Shown in pieces: positions 9,140 through 17,534 of a DNA stretch of 53,694 bases (its first letter is position 1; each line of letters opens with the position of its first letter). The DNA is taken from contig NZ_MLAN01000011.1 in the NCBI RefSeq assembly GCF_002272875.1, forward strand, positions 1-53,694. Reading direction: 5' to 3'. A program made the position numbers and the translations under genes. The notes under the pieces were generated by a model that was not told the DNA's origin, did no database searches, and saw only the letters and a list, made by a program, of their open reading frames with translations. The DNA is from Helicobacter sp. 11S02629-2. Lineage in GTDB: Bacteria; Campylobacterota; Campylobacteria; Campylobacterales; Helicobacteraceae.

Positions 9140-9145
9140 TATAAT
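9140..9145 (+). promoter_or_regulatory. -10 box for the Mla operon
   Basis: TATAAT at 9140-9145, preceded by T-rich sequence, lies 35 bases before the mlaE start. It is the best sigma-70-like element in the 77-base gap between yejB and mlaE. A start of transcription near 9152 would give a leader of about 28 bases. Confidence 0.5.
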
Positions 9146-9179
9146 TTAAGTTATCAAAACGTAAAGTTAGGGTTTTTAT

Positions 9180-10319
9180 ATGTCACAAGTAAGCAAGGCT
9201 TTGCACATCCAAGGTCAGTGGGGTAGTTTTGTCCCAAAGAAGAATCTAAAAAACCTCTCTAAAGAGTTAGAAGGCTATGCAGATTCTGATATCTTAATCT
9301 ACTTTGAAAATGCAAGAATAAGCATGCTTTTTATCTCTTTTTTAAGAGAGCTTTTAGTGCACAACCGTATCAAAAATGTCTATGTTTTTTCTAACGATAA
9401 ACTTATGCTTAGTATGCTTCATCAACTAAGCTCAGATAAGTTTAACCTTTTCATAAATGGTGCATTTTTACCTTTTTGTATAGATGAGAGAACTGACTGT
9501 CTAATCAGAAAAAGAAACTATATAGTTTACTTAATGGACTTTATAGGTAGAAAAGTAGTAAAAGCCTTAAAGCACACAGTACTTTTTTTAAACTTTTTAG
9601 GACTAGTTATCTACTCCTTTCTTAGCTACTTTGTAAGGCCTAAGCGATTTCGCATAGGCTCAGTGTTTTATAATATGTCTAACTCTGGCTTTAAAGCCCT
9701 TTTTATAGGAGTAGTGACTGCTTTTATAGTGGGCTTTGCTATAAGCTTACAAGGTGCTTTGCAGCTTAACTCACTAGGTGTGCCTTTAATGAGTATAGAC
9801 ACAACAGCCAAACTTTCTTTAAGAGAGATGGGGCCTTTTATACTAGCCCTTGTTATAGCTGGGAGAAGTGCTTCATCTTACACTGCTGAGATTGGCTCTA
9901 TGAAGCTAACTGAAGAGATGCAAGCTATGCACACTATGAATCTAAGCATGATGCACTTTTTAGTTTTACCAAGAGTTATAGCCCTTATAATAGTTATGCC
10001 ATTAATGACTTTTGTGGCTGATGCTTTTGCACTTTTTGGTGGGATGCTTGCTATAAAGTCATCTTTGCATATAGGCTTTGAGCAGTATATAGATAGATTC
10101 TATGAATCTGTTGCACTTTATCACTTTTGGATAGGGATTATAAAAGCGCCATTTTTTGGCTTTGTGATAGCAATAGTAGGCTGCTTTTATGGCTTTTTAT
10201 GTAGTGGTAATACCCAGTCAATTGGCAAGTACACTACAAGAAGCGTAGTAAGTGCCCTCTTTTGGATAATCGTTGTTAATGCGGTTTTCTCTCTTATCTT
10301 TTCTAGTCTTGATTTATAA
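9180..10319 (+). CDS. mlaE: Lipid-transport permease MlaE with N-terminal STAS-like domain
   Basis: Permease of an Mla-type ABC system that moves phospholipids between membranes. At 379 residues it is over 100 longer than E. coli MlaE. Residues 1-115 look like a soluble STAS domain (MlaB-like), which in E. coli is a separate protein, so MlaB and MlaE appear fused. The permease core follows: amphipathic segment, VVTAFIVGFAISLQGALQL, the coupling helix region (ETGPF variant REMGPFILALVIAGRSAS, then SAEIGSMK-like TAEIGSMKLTEEMQAM), and about five membrane helices. mlaF starts 12 bases after the stop. The family call is firm; the fold of the N-terminal part is inferred from length and pattern. 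Confidence 0.9.
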   Translation: MSQVSKALHIQGQWGSFVPKKNLKNLSKELEGYADSDILIYFENARISMLFISFLRELLVHNRIKNVYVFSNDKLMLSMLHQLSSDKFNLFINGAFLPFCIDERTDCLIRKRNYIVYLMDFIGRKVVKALKHTVLFLNFLGLVIYSFLSYFVRPKRFRIGSVFYNMSNSGFKALFIGVVTAFIVGFAISLQGALQLNSLGVPLMSIDTTAKLSLREMGPFILALVIAGRSASSYTAEIGSMKLTEEMQAMHTMNLSMMHFLVLPRVIALIIVMPLMTFVADAFALFGGMLAIKSSLHIGFEQYIDRFYESVALYHFWIGIIKAPFFGFVIAIVGCFYGFLCSGNTQSIGKYTTRSVVSALFWIIVVNAVFSLIFSSLDL

Positions 10320-10331
10320 GGGAGTAAGATC

Positions 10332-11096
10332 GTGGAAAACATCATAGAAGTAAGCAATCTTAGCACAGCTTATGGGAGCTTTAAAGTCCATGATGATATA
10401 AGCTTCAAAGTCAAAAGAGGCGAGATCTTTGCCATACTTGGAGGTAGTGGAAGTGGTAAAACTACCTTGCTTCAAAGCATGATTTTTATTAATAGACCAC
10501 TTAGTGGGACTATAAAACTAGAAGGCATAGATATATGGAAGATAAAGCCAAGTAGACGCTATGAAGTTATACAAAAGTTTGGAGTTGTATTTCAGTTTGG
10601 TGCACTTTTTAGTTCTCTTAATGTTTTACAAAACATAACTATAATGCTAGATGAGTACTCTAAATACCCAAAGCATCTTTATCACGATATAGCTGTTTTT
10701 TGGCTAGAAAACGTTGGGCTTGGCAAGGATGTATGTGAAAAGATGCCTGATGAGTTAAGTGGAGGGATGAAAAAAAGGGTGGCTTTAGCACGTGCTTTAT
10801 GTATAGAGCCAACAGTGCTTTTTTTAGATGAGCCAACTTCTGGGCTAGACCCTGCAAGTGCTGGTAAGTTTGATATGCTTATAAGGGACTTAAGAGATAG
10901 ATTTGGTGTGACTATAGTTATGGTAACTCACGACTTAGATTCTGTCATAGATGTTACAGATAGATTTATCTTGCTTGAAAAGAAAAAGATTATATTTGAA
11001 GGGACTTGGAAGGAGTTTGCAGTGCTTGCTAATAGCGGTAAGATTAAAGATTCTATATTTAACTCCTATAGGGGAGAGCGATTTTGGAAGCATTAA
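10332..11096 (+). CDS. mlaF: Lipid-transport ATPase MlaF
   Basis: ATPase subunit, 254 residues. It shows Walker A GGSGSGKTT, Q-loop FQFGALFSSL (the FGALF form is typical of MlaF), signature LSGGMKKR (GGM instead of GGQ is the hallmark of this family), Walker B VLFLDEPTSGLD and H-loop VTHD. The start is GTG at 10332 with GGGAG 7 bases upstream. It lies between mlaE and mlaD, 12 and 15 bases from them, so the three form one transcription unit. Energises lipid transfer through MlaE. Confident. Confidence 0.95.
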   Translation: MENIIEVSNLSTAYGSFKVHDDISFKVKRGEIFAILGGSGSGKTTLLQSMIFINRPLSGTIKLEGIDIWKIKPSRRYEVIQKFGVVFQFGALFSSLNVLQNITIMLDEYSKYPKHLYHDIAVFWLENVGLGKDVCEKMPDELSGGMKKRVALARALCIEPTVLFLDEPTSGLDPASAGKFDMLIRDLRDRFGVTIVMVTHDLDSVIDVTDRFILLEKKKIIFEGTWKEFAVLANSGKIKDSIFNSYRGERFWKH

Positions 11097-11111
11097 GAAG
11101 GTAGGAAGTTA

Positions 11112-11888
11112 ATGGAAAGAAATGTAAATTACGTAGCTATAGGGATAATCTTTTGCCTACTTTGCGTACTTATGGTTATCTTTATAATCTGGATAGGGCG
11201 TATAGATGTTGGTGATTCTGAGTATAAAAGCTATAAGGTTTATACTACTAGTGATGTAACTGGCATAGGTGTTAACACTCCTGTTAGATATAAAGGCATA
11301 TCAGTTGGAAACATCACCAAGATGGCTTTTTCTAACAAAAGAGATGGAGTAGTTGAGATAGATGTAGATATAAGTAAAGATATACCAGTTAAAAAAGGAT
11401 CAGAGCTTATGATAGATTCTCAAGGCTTAGCAGGGCTTAACTACTTAAACCTAGTCCAAAGTAAGAATCCAGAAATCATAACTGATAGCAAAGATGCTAC
11501 CCTTTCACTTAGTAAAAACGCAATAGGCAAGCTACTTGATAACGCCCAAGATATATCAAAAGATATGCAAGATATAGTTGCAAATGTCAAAACACTAACT
11601 AGTCCAAAATACACAAATGAGATAGTCCATACACTTGATTCCTTCCAAGATACAAAGCAAAAACTTGATACGCTTTTAGTAAATACAAATAAGCTAGTTG
11701 TAAACTTAAACACTTCAGTGGCAAGGGGAGACTTTAGATATAAAGATATAGTTGCCCCACTAGCTAATCAACTCCAAGATGGAATCTCTCAGATGCAGTC
11801 TTTTTTTCAAAGGGCTAATGGCTTTTTAGATAGGGTAGAAAGAGACCCCTATGATACTTTGTTAGGTAAGCGTGAGCTTAGTAGATAG
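11112..11888 (+). CDS. mlaD: MCE-domain lipid-binding protein MlaD
   Basis: Substrate-binding component, 258 residues, anchored by one N-terminal membrane helix (about 7-28) with the MCE domain in the periplasm (YTTSDVTGIGVNTPVRYKGI, about 45-120: the V-x-G-L-x-x-x-x-x-V-x-x-x-G-I pattern). A mostly helical C-terminal part (120-258) follows, rich in Asn/Asp/Lys and likely to oligomerise. E. coli MlaD is shorter. The ATG follows GGAAG. MlaD hexamers pass lipid to MlaE; no mlaC or mlaA gene is nearby, as is common outside the Gammaproteobacteria. Confidence 0.93.
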   Translation: MERNVNYVAIGIIFCLLCVLMVIFIIWIGRIDVGDSEYKSYKVYTTSDVTGIGVNTPVRYKGISVGNITKMAFSNKRDGVVEIDVDISKDIPVKKGSELMIDSQGLAGLNYLNLVQSKNPEIITDSKDATLSLSKNAIGKLLDNAQDISKDMQDIVANVKTLTSPKYTNEIVHTLDSFQDTKQKLDTLLVNTNKLVVNLNTSVARGDFRYKDIVAPLANQLQDGISQMQSFFQRANGFLDRVERDPYDTLLGKRELSR

Positions 11889-11931
11889 CCTAGCTTGCAA
11901 GACTATATAAACTTATAAAGAGGTAGAAGCT

Positions 11932-12600
11932 TTGAATCTAAAACATCTTTTATTATTACCAGTTGTAGCCTTTGGTCTTCAAGCCTGCGTAAGTCTTAAT
12001 CTAAAGGCTACCTTACCACCACAGACTTACTACAGTCTAGACAAAGAGACTATAACTCCAACTTGCCAAGGCATACTTGAAAACATAAAGCTTGAAACCA
12101 CCGTCTTAAGCCCTTATGACGCTAAGGACTTGCTAGTTATAAATAGTGATGGTGAAGTTAATAGTATAGATTCTATAAAATGGGTGGACTTGCCAAAAAA
12201 CATGCTAAGAAATCTAGTAGTAAAACTAGCTTTAAACAACTGCATACACATAAGCACTCAGGCTTCTTACTCAGAAAAACTTGACACATTGAGGCTTTAT
12301 GTTAATGACATGCATTTAGTTGTAACTAATGCTAGTGAAGTAAGGGATAATCCTAACTTAGAAAAAGAATACAGCTCTAGAATCTTTTTAGCCTATGACT
12401 TACTTTCGCCTAATGGAGTTAGGCTAAAAAGTGGAGTAGTGCTAACTACAAGTAAGGATAAAAATCCAGTCTATGCCCTGCAAGATGCCTTAAAAAGTGG
12501 GGCTTTGAAGGTTATAGGACAGGTTAAAAGTTATAATGATGAGGTAAAAAAAGATTCTAAGACTAAAGAAGATAAGTCTATACCAAAGGCAAAAATATGA
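11932..12600 (+). CDS. ABC-transport auxiliary lipoprotein (PqiC/YmbA-like)
   Basis: Lipoprotein of 222 residues: signal peptide with lipobox FGLQAC (Cys19). The mature part starts TLPPQTYYSL, the hallmark of the ABC-type transport auxiliary component family, whose members (PqiC/YmbA) assist MCE systems at the outer membrane. The start is TTG at 11932 with GAGG 8 bases before; no ATG fits the lipobox. The C-terminus is charged and disordered (KKDSKTKEDKSIPKAK). Its place directly behind mlaEFD suggests it is the outer-membrane-side partner of this transporter, replacing MlaA/MlaC. Its stop overlaps the next start by 4 bases (ATGA). Confidence 0.8.
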   Translation: MNLKHLLLLPVVAFGLQACVSLNLKATLPPQTYYSLDKETITPTCQGILENIKLETTVLSPYDAKDLLVINSDGEVNSIDSIKWVDLPKNMLRNLVVKLALNNCIHISTQASYSEKLDTLRLYVNDMHLVVTNASEVRDNPNLEKEYSSRIFLAYDLLSPNGVRLKSGVVLTTSKDKNPVYALQDALKSGALKVIGQVKSYNDEVKKDSKTKEDKSIPKAKI

Positions 12601-13034
12601 AAATAGCAACTTATCTAAGCACTCTTGGAATCTGTGCAAGTGCCCTTTTTTTAATAGCTTGTAGTGATAGCACAGTTAGTAGTGATAACTATGATAAGTA
12701 CTTTCAAAAGTACACAAAAACCATCTCTACAGCAGAGTGGGAAAGGATGCAAATAACAGCCCTTAATAATAGCTATAAGATACAATTTAGCAATATAAAC
12801 ACTACCAAAACTCAAAACTGCACCCTTTACTCACAAGGTATATTTTTAAACGAAAGCACAGCTAAAGTCTCTAGCGGACTGCTTTTAAGACCTAATAAAG
12901 CTAAAGATATGACCATAGTTGTTAAGCAGCTAAAAAAAGGTATAGATGTAAAGATATCTAATATGCCAAAGTTTATAGAGATCTGTGGTGATATACATGC
13001 AAATGCAAGTGGTGCATATGACTTAAGTGAGTAA
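12597..13034 (+). CDS. Small lipoprotein of unknown function in the Mla operon
   Basis: A 145-residue protein I do not recognise. It has a signal peptide ending in the lipobox LIAC (Cys22) followed by SDS, so it is probably a lipoprotein. The mature part is polar and beta-strand rich, with two further cysteines (TQNCTLYSQG and EICGDIH) that could form a disulphide. It overlaps the previous stop (ATGA), so it is translationally coupled to the Mla operon and may work with it. No enzyme motif is visible. An AT-rich hairpin follows it. Confidence 0.7.
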   Translation: MKIATYLSTLGICASALFLIACSDSTVSSDNYDKYFQKYTKTISTAEWERMQITALNNSYKIQFSNINTTKTQNCTLYSQGIFLNESTAKVSSGLLLRPNKAKDMTIVVKQLKKGIDVKISNMPKFIEICGDIHANASGAYDLSE

Positions 13035-13044
13035 AGATTAATTT

Positions 13045-13061
13045 AGCTTTATAATAAAGCT
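13045..13061. terminator. Bidirectional hairpin between Mla operon and yrdC-like gene
   Basis: AGCTTTAT (13045-13052) and ATAAAGCT (13054-13061) form a perfect 8-base stem between two convergent genes. T-rich stretches flank both sides (TTTAG before, TTACTTT after), so it could end transcription from either direction. Confidence 0.55.
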
Positions 13062-13091
13062 TACTTTACTATCCATGCCATATAATTTTAT

Positions 13092-13517
13092 CTACCTAAG
13101 CCTTCTCATCCTAGAAGCATTTAGCTTATAAATCTTGCTAGCTTTATGCTTTTTAAACCCCCTTTTATCTAACACATAAACATCAGCCACGCTTTTAGCA
13201 AACTCCAAAGAAAACTCTCCCTTATGCATATTTGCAGAACTTGAGTAAAGCCCAGATTCAAAAAACTTTAAAAAAAGATTAAAGTTAGTATCTTTACTTA
13301 CCCTAAAAGATTTACCTTTAATAATAAAACTTTGCCTTTTAGCATGCCTTACATGAGACTTAAAAGCACTTGGAATCCTAAGTTTTTTAAAGTTGACAAA
13401 CTGAGTTAGAAGCTTTTTTTTAGATGGGGCATTTTTTGTGTGGTTTAAAATAGCTTCATTAGTGCTTAAAAGCCCTAAAGTAGTATCAGTTTGGGCTAGG
13501 TAGACTAGGCTTTGCAA
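13092..13517 (-). CDS. Short Sua5/YrdC-family protein (TsaC-like)
   Basis: Protein of 141 residues with the layout of the YrdC/Sua5 family, which makes threonylcarbamoyl-AMP for the tRNA t6A modification. Landmarks: YLAQTDTTLGLLS (family PTDTVYGLG position), RIPSAFKSHVRHAKRQSFI, and SANMHKGE near the C-terminal third (family SAN). It is shorter than the usual 180-200 residues, and the conserved K-x-R-P strip near residue 30 reads NAPSKKK. Campylobacterota carry short members like this; whether it is the active enzyme is uncertain. Start is TTG with a strong AAGGAGG site 5 bases upstream. Confidence 0.7.
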   Translation of the reverse strand: MQSLVYLAQTDTTLGLLSTNEAILNHTKNAPSKKKLLTQFVNFKKLRIPSAFKSHVRHAKRQSFIIKGKSFRVSKDTNFNLFLKFFESGLYSSSANMHKGEFSLEFAKSVADVYVLDKRGFKKHKASKIYKLNASRMRRLR

Positions 13518-13620
13518 GATTACCTCCTTATATTTGGTAGAATCTAGAGTTATGATTACTTAAATTGTATCTTTTGTGGTTGTATGTTATGTGAGTTTTT
13601 AAAAACTAAAGGAGTTGTGG

Positions 13621-14400
13621 GTGCTATATTTGCTAAGTTTTGGAGACATCAGATATAAAAAAGCACACGCTAAGCTTAAGGCAAGTGCTTTAAAATATGG
13701 TGTTGATAAAGTTATCTTAAAAGATCAGTTTGACCTTTTTAAAAACCATGACTTTATACTTAAAAACCGCTACACACTACGCCAAAAAAGAGGTTATGGC
13801 TACTGGCTTTGGAAGCCTTACTTAATCTTGCAAACTTTAGAATCCTTAAACGATGATGATGTTTTATTTTACTGTGATGCTGGAGTTGAGATCTTACAGC
13901 CTTTAAAAAAGCTTTTAGACAAGATGGATGATACTAAGCCTTTGTTATTTCACATAGACCATATTAACTTACACTGGGTTAAAAGGGTTATCTATGAAGC
14001 TATGAAGATAGATTCTAAAGACTATGCTAAGTTTCAAAATGCCCCTCAGCTTGCTGCAACTTATATGTTTTTAAGAAAAAATGACTTTACTTTAAATCTA
14101 ATAAAAGAGTGGCTTAGGCTTTGTGAGATTCCATTTTTAATAGATGATAGCCCTACGCCAAGCTTAGAAGAGTTTATAGGCTTTAAAGAAAACAGACACG
14201 ACCAAGCTATCTTAGCTATGTTAAAAACAAAATATGATATAAAGACATATAGAGACCCTAGTCAGTATGGAGCAAAGTATGATGACTTTGACACACAAGT
14301 TTTTAACCTTCACAGACTTAGAAGTCACAAATGGTTCCACAGAGAGAAGTTTCCCTTCTACTATCAGTGGAAAGAACTAAACGATAAAGATTGCAAGTGA
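13621..14400 (+). CDS. Glycosyltransferase-like protein
   Basis: Cytosolic protein of 259 residues resembling small glycosyltransferases found in polysaccharide clusters: LLSFGDIRYKKA at the start, KRGYGYWLWKPYLI, the donor-site motif VLFYCDAGVEIL (a DxD-like acidic site), then ATYMFLRKN and RHDQAIL. The GTG at 13621 has AAAGGAG 6 bases before it; an in-frame TTG two codons earlier overlaps that site and is less likely. Its stop TGA overlaps the GTG start of the MsbA-like exporter (GTGA), so sugar transfer and flipping may act on one glycolipid or LPS intermediate. Sugar and acceptor are unknown. Confidence 0.75.
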   Translation: MLYLLSFGDIRYKKAHAKLKASALKYGVDKVILKDQFDLFKNHDFILKNRYTLRQKRGYGYWLWKPYLILQTLESLNDDDVLFYCDAGVEILQPLKKLLDKMDDTKPLLFHIDHINLHWVKRVIYEAMKIDSKDYAKFQNAPQLAATYMFLRKNDFTLNLIKEWLRLCEIPFLIDDSPTPSLEEFIGFKENRHDQAILAMLKTKYDIKTYRDPSQYGAKYDDFDTQVFNLHRLRSHKWFHREKFPFYYQWKELNDKDCK

Positions 14401-16088
14401 AACAGTTTTTTAAACGCTACTATCCCTATATAAAGCAGTACAAGCTTTACTTTTTTTTCGCCATAGTTGGTATGATCCTAGCAAGTGCGGGGACTGCTGG
14501 AGTGACTTATATCATGAAGCCTTTGATAGATAAGATATTTGTAGATAAAGATATGAGTATGCTTTATATCCTGCCTCCAGCCCTTATCATCATCTTTTTA
14601 GTAAAAAGTCTAGGGGTTTATACACAAACTTATTTTATGAGCTATATAGGGCTAGATATAGTTAGAAAAGTGCGTAATGACATGTTAGATCACTTACTAA
14701 GCCTTGAGATGGCATTTTTTAACAAAAAGCGAAATGGCGAGCTAATCTCTCGTATAACTAATGATATAAATGTCATCCGCGCTGGAGTTAGTCACTATAT
14801 AACAGACTTTGCAAGAGAGATTTTAACCATCATAGGACTAGTAGCAGTTATCATCTATCAAAGCCCTATACTTGCCATCATTGGCCTTATCATCATGCCT
14901 CTTGCAGCTATCCCTATAAATATCATAGTTAAAAAGCTAAAAAAAGTAGCACGTGCTTCCCAAGAGACTAATCAAGATATAACTTCAAGACTAACTGAGA
15001 TATTTAACAATGTAGAGATTATAAAAGCAAGTAATGGCGAAACTATAGAATCTAAAAACTTCAAAGATGGAAACATGCGCTTTTTTAAGCTAACTATGAA
15101 GTCTACTAGGATCTCTCAGCTAGTATCACCACTTATGGAAGTACTAGGTGCTATAGCTATAGCCATAGTTGTCATAGTAGGAGCCTTTCAAACACAGCAT
15201 GGAACTCTTACTACTGGAGGCTTTTTCTCCTTTCTAACTGCTATGCTTTTAATTTATACACCAATAAAGCGTGTATTAGCAAGCTATGCTGCTTTTCAAG
15301 AAGTGCTAGTCGCAGGTGATCGTATAGGTCAGATACTAGATGTTAAAGCTGGTATAAAAGATGGAAAAGAGACTTTAAGTCCTCCTGTAGATTCCATAAA
15401 GCTAGAAAATGTAGTGCTTCACTATGACGACTTTGCTGCGTTAAATGGAGTTAACTTAAGCTTTGCTAAAGATGAGATAACCGCCATAATAGGCAAAAGT
15501 GGCGCTGGGAAAAGCTCTCTAGTTAGCCTTTTGCTAAGGCTTTATGATGCAAGTAGTGGAAGCATTGCTATAAATGGAGTAGATATTAAAAACTTTACTC
15601 AAACTAGCTTAAGAGATAATATAGCTATAGTGACCCAAAGGATCTTTATCTTCCATGACACCATAGCAAGTAACGTAGCCTATGGTAGCGAGATAAATAA
15701 AGCACGTGTAGAAGAAGCACTAAAGATCGCTTGTGCGTGGGAGTTTGTAAGCTCTTTAGAAGAGGGCATGGAGACTGTGCTAGATGAGTTTGGCTCTAAT
15801 CTAAGTGGTGGTCAAAGACAGCGTATAGCTATAGCTAGGGCTATATATAAAAATCCAGATGTGCTGATACTAGATGAAGCTACTTCAGCCCTTGATAGTC
15901 AAACTGAGCTTGCCATAAAAGAAGCCTTAGAGAGGATAAAAAAAGGAAAGATCATCATCCTTATAGCCCACAGACCAAGTACTATATCACTAGCCCATAA
16001 GATAGTTTATATGAGTGAAGGAAGCATAAAGGCAATTTACAGTGCTAAAGAGTATGAAAAGATAAGCAGTAGTCTTACTTATGATTAA
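14397..16088 (+). CDS. MsbA-like lipid/glycolipid ABC exporter
   Basis: Half-transporter of 563 residues: six membrane helices (1-320) with the first coupling loop LISRITNDINVIRAG, then the nucleotide-binding domain with Walker A GKSGAGKSS, Q-loop VTQRIFIFHDTI, signature LSGGQRQRIAIARA, Walker B VLILDEATSALD and H-loop LIAHR. This is the lipid A exporter MsbA family; epsilonproteobacterial genomes also use such proteins (PglK/WlaB) to flip lipid-linked sugars, and the coupled glycosyltransferase leaves both possible. GTG at 14397 shares GTGA with the upstream stop; an in-frame TTG at 14391 is the alternative. Confidence 0.85.
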   Translation: MKQFFKRYYPYIKQYKLYFFFAIVGMILASAGTAGVTYIMKPLIDKIFVDKDMSMLYILPPALIIIFLVKSLGVYTQTYFMSYIGLDIVRKVRNDMLDHLLSLEMAFFNKKRNGELISRITNDINVIRAGVSHYITDFAREILTIIGLVAVIIYQSPILAIIGLIIMPLAAIPINIIVKKLKKVARASQETNQDITSRLTEIFNNVEIIKASNGETIESKNFKDGNMRFFKLTMKSTRISQLVSPLMEVLGAIAIAIVVIVGAFQTQHGTLTTGGFFSFLTAMLLIYTPIKRVLASYAAFQEVLVAGDRIGQILDVKAGIKDGKETLSPPVDSIKLENVVLHYDDFAALNGVNLSFAKDEITAIIGKSGAGKSSLVSLLLRLYDASSGSIAINGVDIKNFTQTSLRDNIAIVTQRIFIFHDTIASNVAYGSEINKARVEEALKIACAWEFVSSLEEGMETVLDEFGSNLSGGQRQRIAIARAIYKNPDVLILDEATSALDSQTELAIKEALERIKKGKIIILIAHRPSTISLAHKIVYMSEGSIKAIYSAKEYEKISSSLTYD

Positions 16089-16163
16089 GCACATATAAAA
16101 GTTAGCGGTTAAATATAAGCTTGTAAGTCAAAGTATATTCTCGCCTATTTTACGCTGATAAAA

Positions 16164-16193
16164 AATAGATTCCATAAATTTATAGAATCTATT
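16164..16193. terminator. Palindrome built from AGATTC/GAATCT between convergent genes
   Basis: AATAGATTC (16164-16172) pairs perfectly with GAATCTATT (16185-16193). The 12-base centre contains ATAAATTTAT, itself a palindrome, so the 30 bases are symmetrical except for one C/A pair. It stands between the convergent msbA-like and tonB genes, preceded by AAAAA and followed by TGTTTATT. Position and symmetry suggest a bidirectional terminator. It consists of two inverted copies of the word that is over-represented in this window. Confidence 0.6.
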
Positions 16194-16361
16194 GTTTATT
16201 AAAGTCATTTCAAGACTGCTTAGTAGTCATGGCAATTAGATATTAAAAAGTATAAAAGACTGTGTTGGTTTTAGAGTGCCTTAGTTGCCTAAAATCTATG
16301 GTGTGGTAATCAAATACAGAGCTATCCTTACTTAGAGTGCATGAAGCTACAGTCTTAGAAT

Positions 16362-17138
16362 CTACATTAAAGTATAAGTTATAGGTATCTCTATATAAGT
16401 TTTTTCCTTTGGTGAAGGGAAGTGTTTAGAGGCTTTTTTGATAGTTTTTATAGCTGCTTCATCAAGTATGTCATGTCCTGAGCCTGAGACAACTGTGATA
16501 TCACTTACTTTAGGACCGATATCTATCAAAAACTTTACTACAACTGTGCCTGTATAGCCCCTACGCTCAGCTATAGCTGGATACTTGTGCCTTTTAGCTA
16601 TGGCGTCTCTTATAGCTTGAAAGAAGGCATCTTGCACGCCATCGCTTGCTTTTAGCACCTTTATAGTTTTTGCATCATGGCTAGTGCTTAAAGCCTTATC
16701 GCTTTGCTTGTTGATATTATCTTTTTGTGGGGCAACTTTTGGTGCGTCATCAGTTTCTTTTTTTGGCTCTTCTTTAGGGGGCTCTTTTTCAACTGGCTTT
16801 TCTATAGGCTTTTCAACTGGCTTCTTTTCAGCACGTATAGGGCTTGGGTCTTTTTTGATAGCTATATCTCTTTTGGGCTTAGGCTTTGGTTTATGCTTAT
16901 GTTTAGGTTTTGGCTTTTTTGGCTCTGGCTTTTTTACAGCCTTGGAGGCGTGTACTGGCTTATCTATAGTTTGGGCTAACTGGGCTAGGTTGATAGTTAT
17001 GGTGTTTGGGCTATCTTGCTTTATCTCTTTTGCAGTACTAAAGTGAAGCACCATCACAAGAAAGATAATAATACTTAGTACTAAAGCTATGATGTATCCT
17101 GCCCAGTCGCATAGTATAGCCCTTAAAGTACTTTTCAT
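16362..17138 (-). CDS. tonB: Energy-transducing protein TonB
   Basis: Couples the ExbB/ExbD proton motor to outer-membrane receptors for iron, nickel or cobalamin. 258 residues: N-terminal membrane anchor (about 14-33) with the Ser...His pair of TonB (LSIIIFLVMVLH), a periplasm-spanning stretch rich in Lys-Pro and Glu-Pro (about 65-135, KPKPKHKHKPKPK), and the C-terminal TonB domain (about 170-258: RHKYPAIAERRGYTGTVVV, GSGHDILDEAAI). Start ATG 3 bases after exbD. The pH-sensing-like His/Lys-rich strip is typical for Helicobacter TonB. Last gene of the operon. Confidence 0.95.
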   Translation of the reverse strand: MKSTLRAILCDWAGYIIALVLSIIIFLVMVLHFSTAKEIKQDSPNTITINLAQLAQTIDKPVHASKAVKKPEPKKPKPKHKHKPKPKPKRDIAIKKDPSPIRAEKKPVEKPIEKPVEKEPPKEEPKKETDDAPKVAPQKDNINKQSDKALSTSHDAKTIKVLKASDGVQDAFFQAIRDAIAKRHKYPAIAERRGYTGTVVVKFLIDIGPKVSDITVVSGSGHDILDEAAIKTIKKASKHFPSPKEKTYIEIPITYTLM

Positions 17139-17141
17139 GTT

Positions 17142-17534
17142 TTATCTTTTTTCGGTGATTATCTCAAACTTATCTTTATCATGACCATTTTTGGCAAGTA
17201 GATTTAAAACTAAGACAAAGTTATCATAGCTTGATTTCTTATCTCCTTTAAACTGCACCATTTCATCTTTTGGGAGGCTTTCTAGCTTGCTTTCTAGCTC
17301 TTTAGTTGATACTTCTTTATCATCTATGTAGATTTGGTTGTCTTTGTTTATAACTATTAGTAGTTTTTTATTGTTTTCTTTTACCACTTTAGAATCTGAA
17401 GCATTTGGCACATCTACTTTTATCTTGCCTTGGGCTATGAAAGTAGATACGGACAAGACTATGGCTAAAAGCACAAGCATGATATCTATAAAAGGAACTA
17501 TATTTAATCCATCTCCTCTTTTTATCTTCATCAC
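17142..17534 (-). CDS. exbD: Biopolymer transport protein ExbD
   Basis: 130 residues: short cytoplasmic N-terminus with [10 protein letters not shown], one membrane helix containing the essential proton-carrying aspartate ([14 protein letters not shown]), and a periplasmic domain ending near [16 protein letters not shown]. It forms the stator complex with ExbB. Its start overlaps the exbB stop (ATGA), and there are two possible ATG codons at the start (17534 and 17531). Both give a normal ExbD. Confidence 0.95.
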   Translation of the reverse strand: MMKIKRGDGLNIVPFIDIMLVLLAIVLSVSTFIAQGKIKVDVPNASDSKVVKENNKKLLIVINKDNQIYIDDKEVSTKELESKLESLPKDEMVQFKGDKKSSYDNFVLVLNLLAKNGHDKDKFEIITEKR

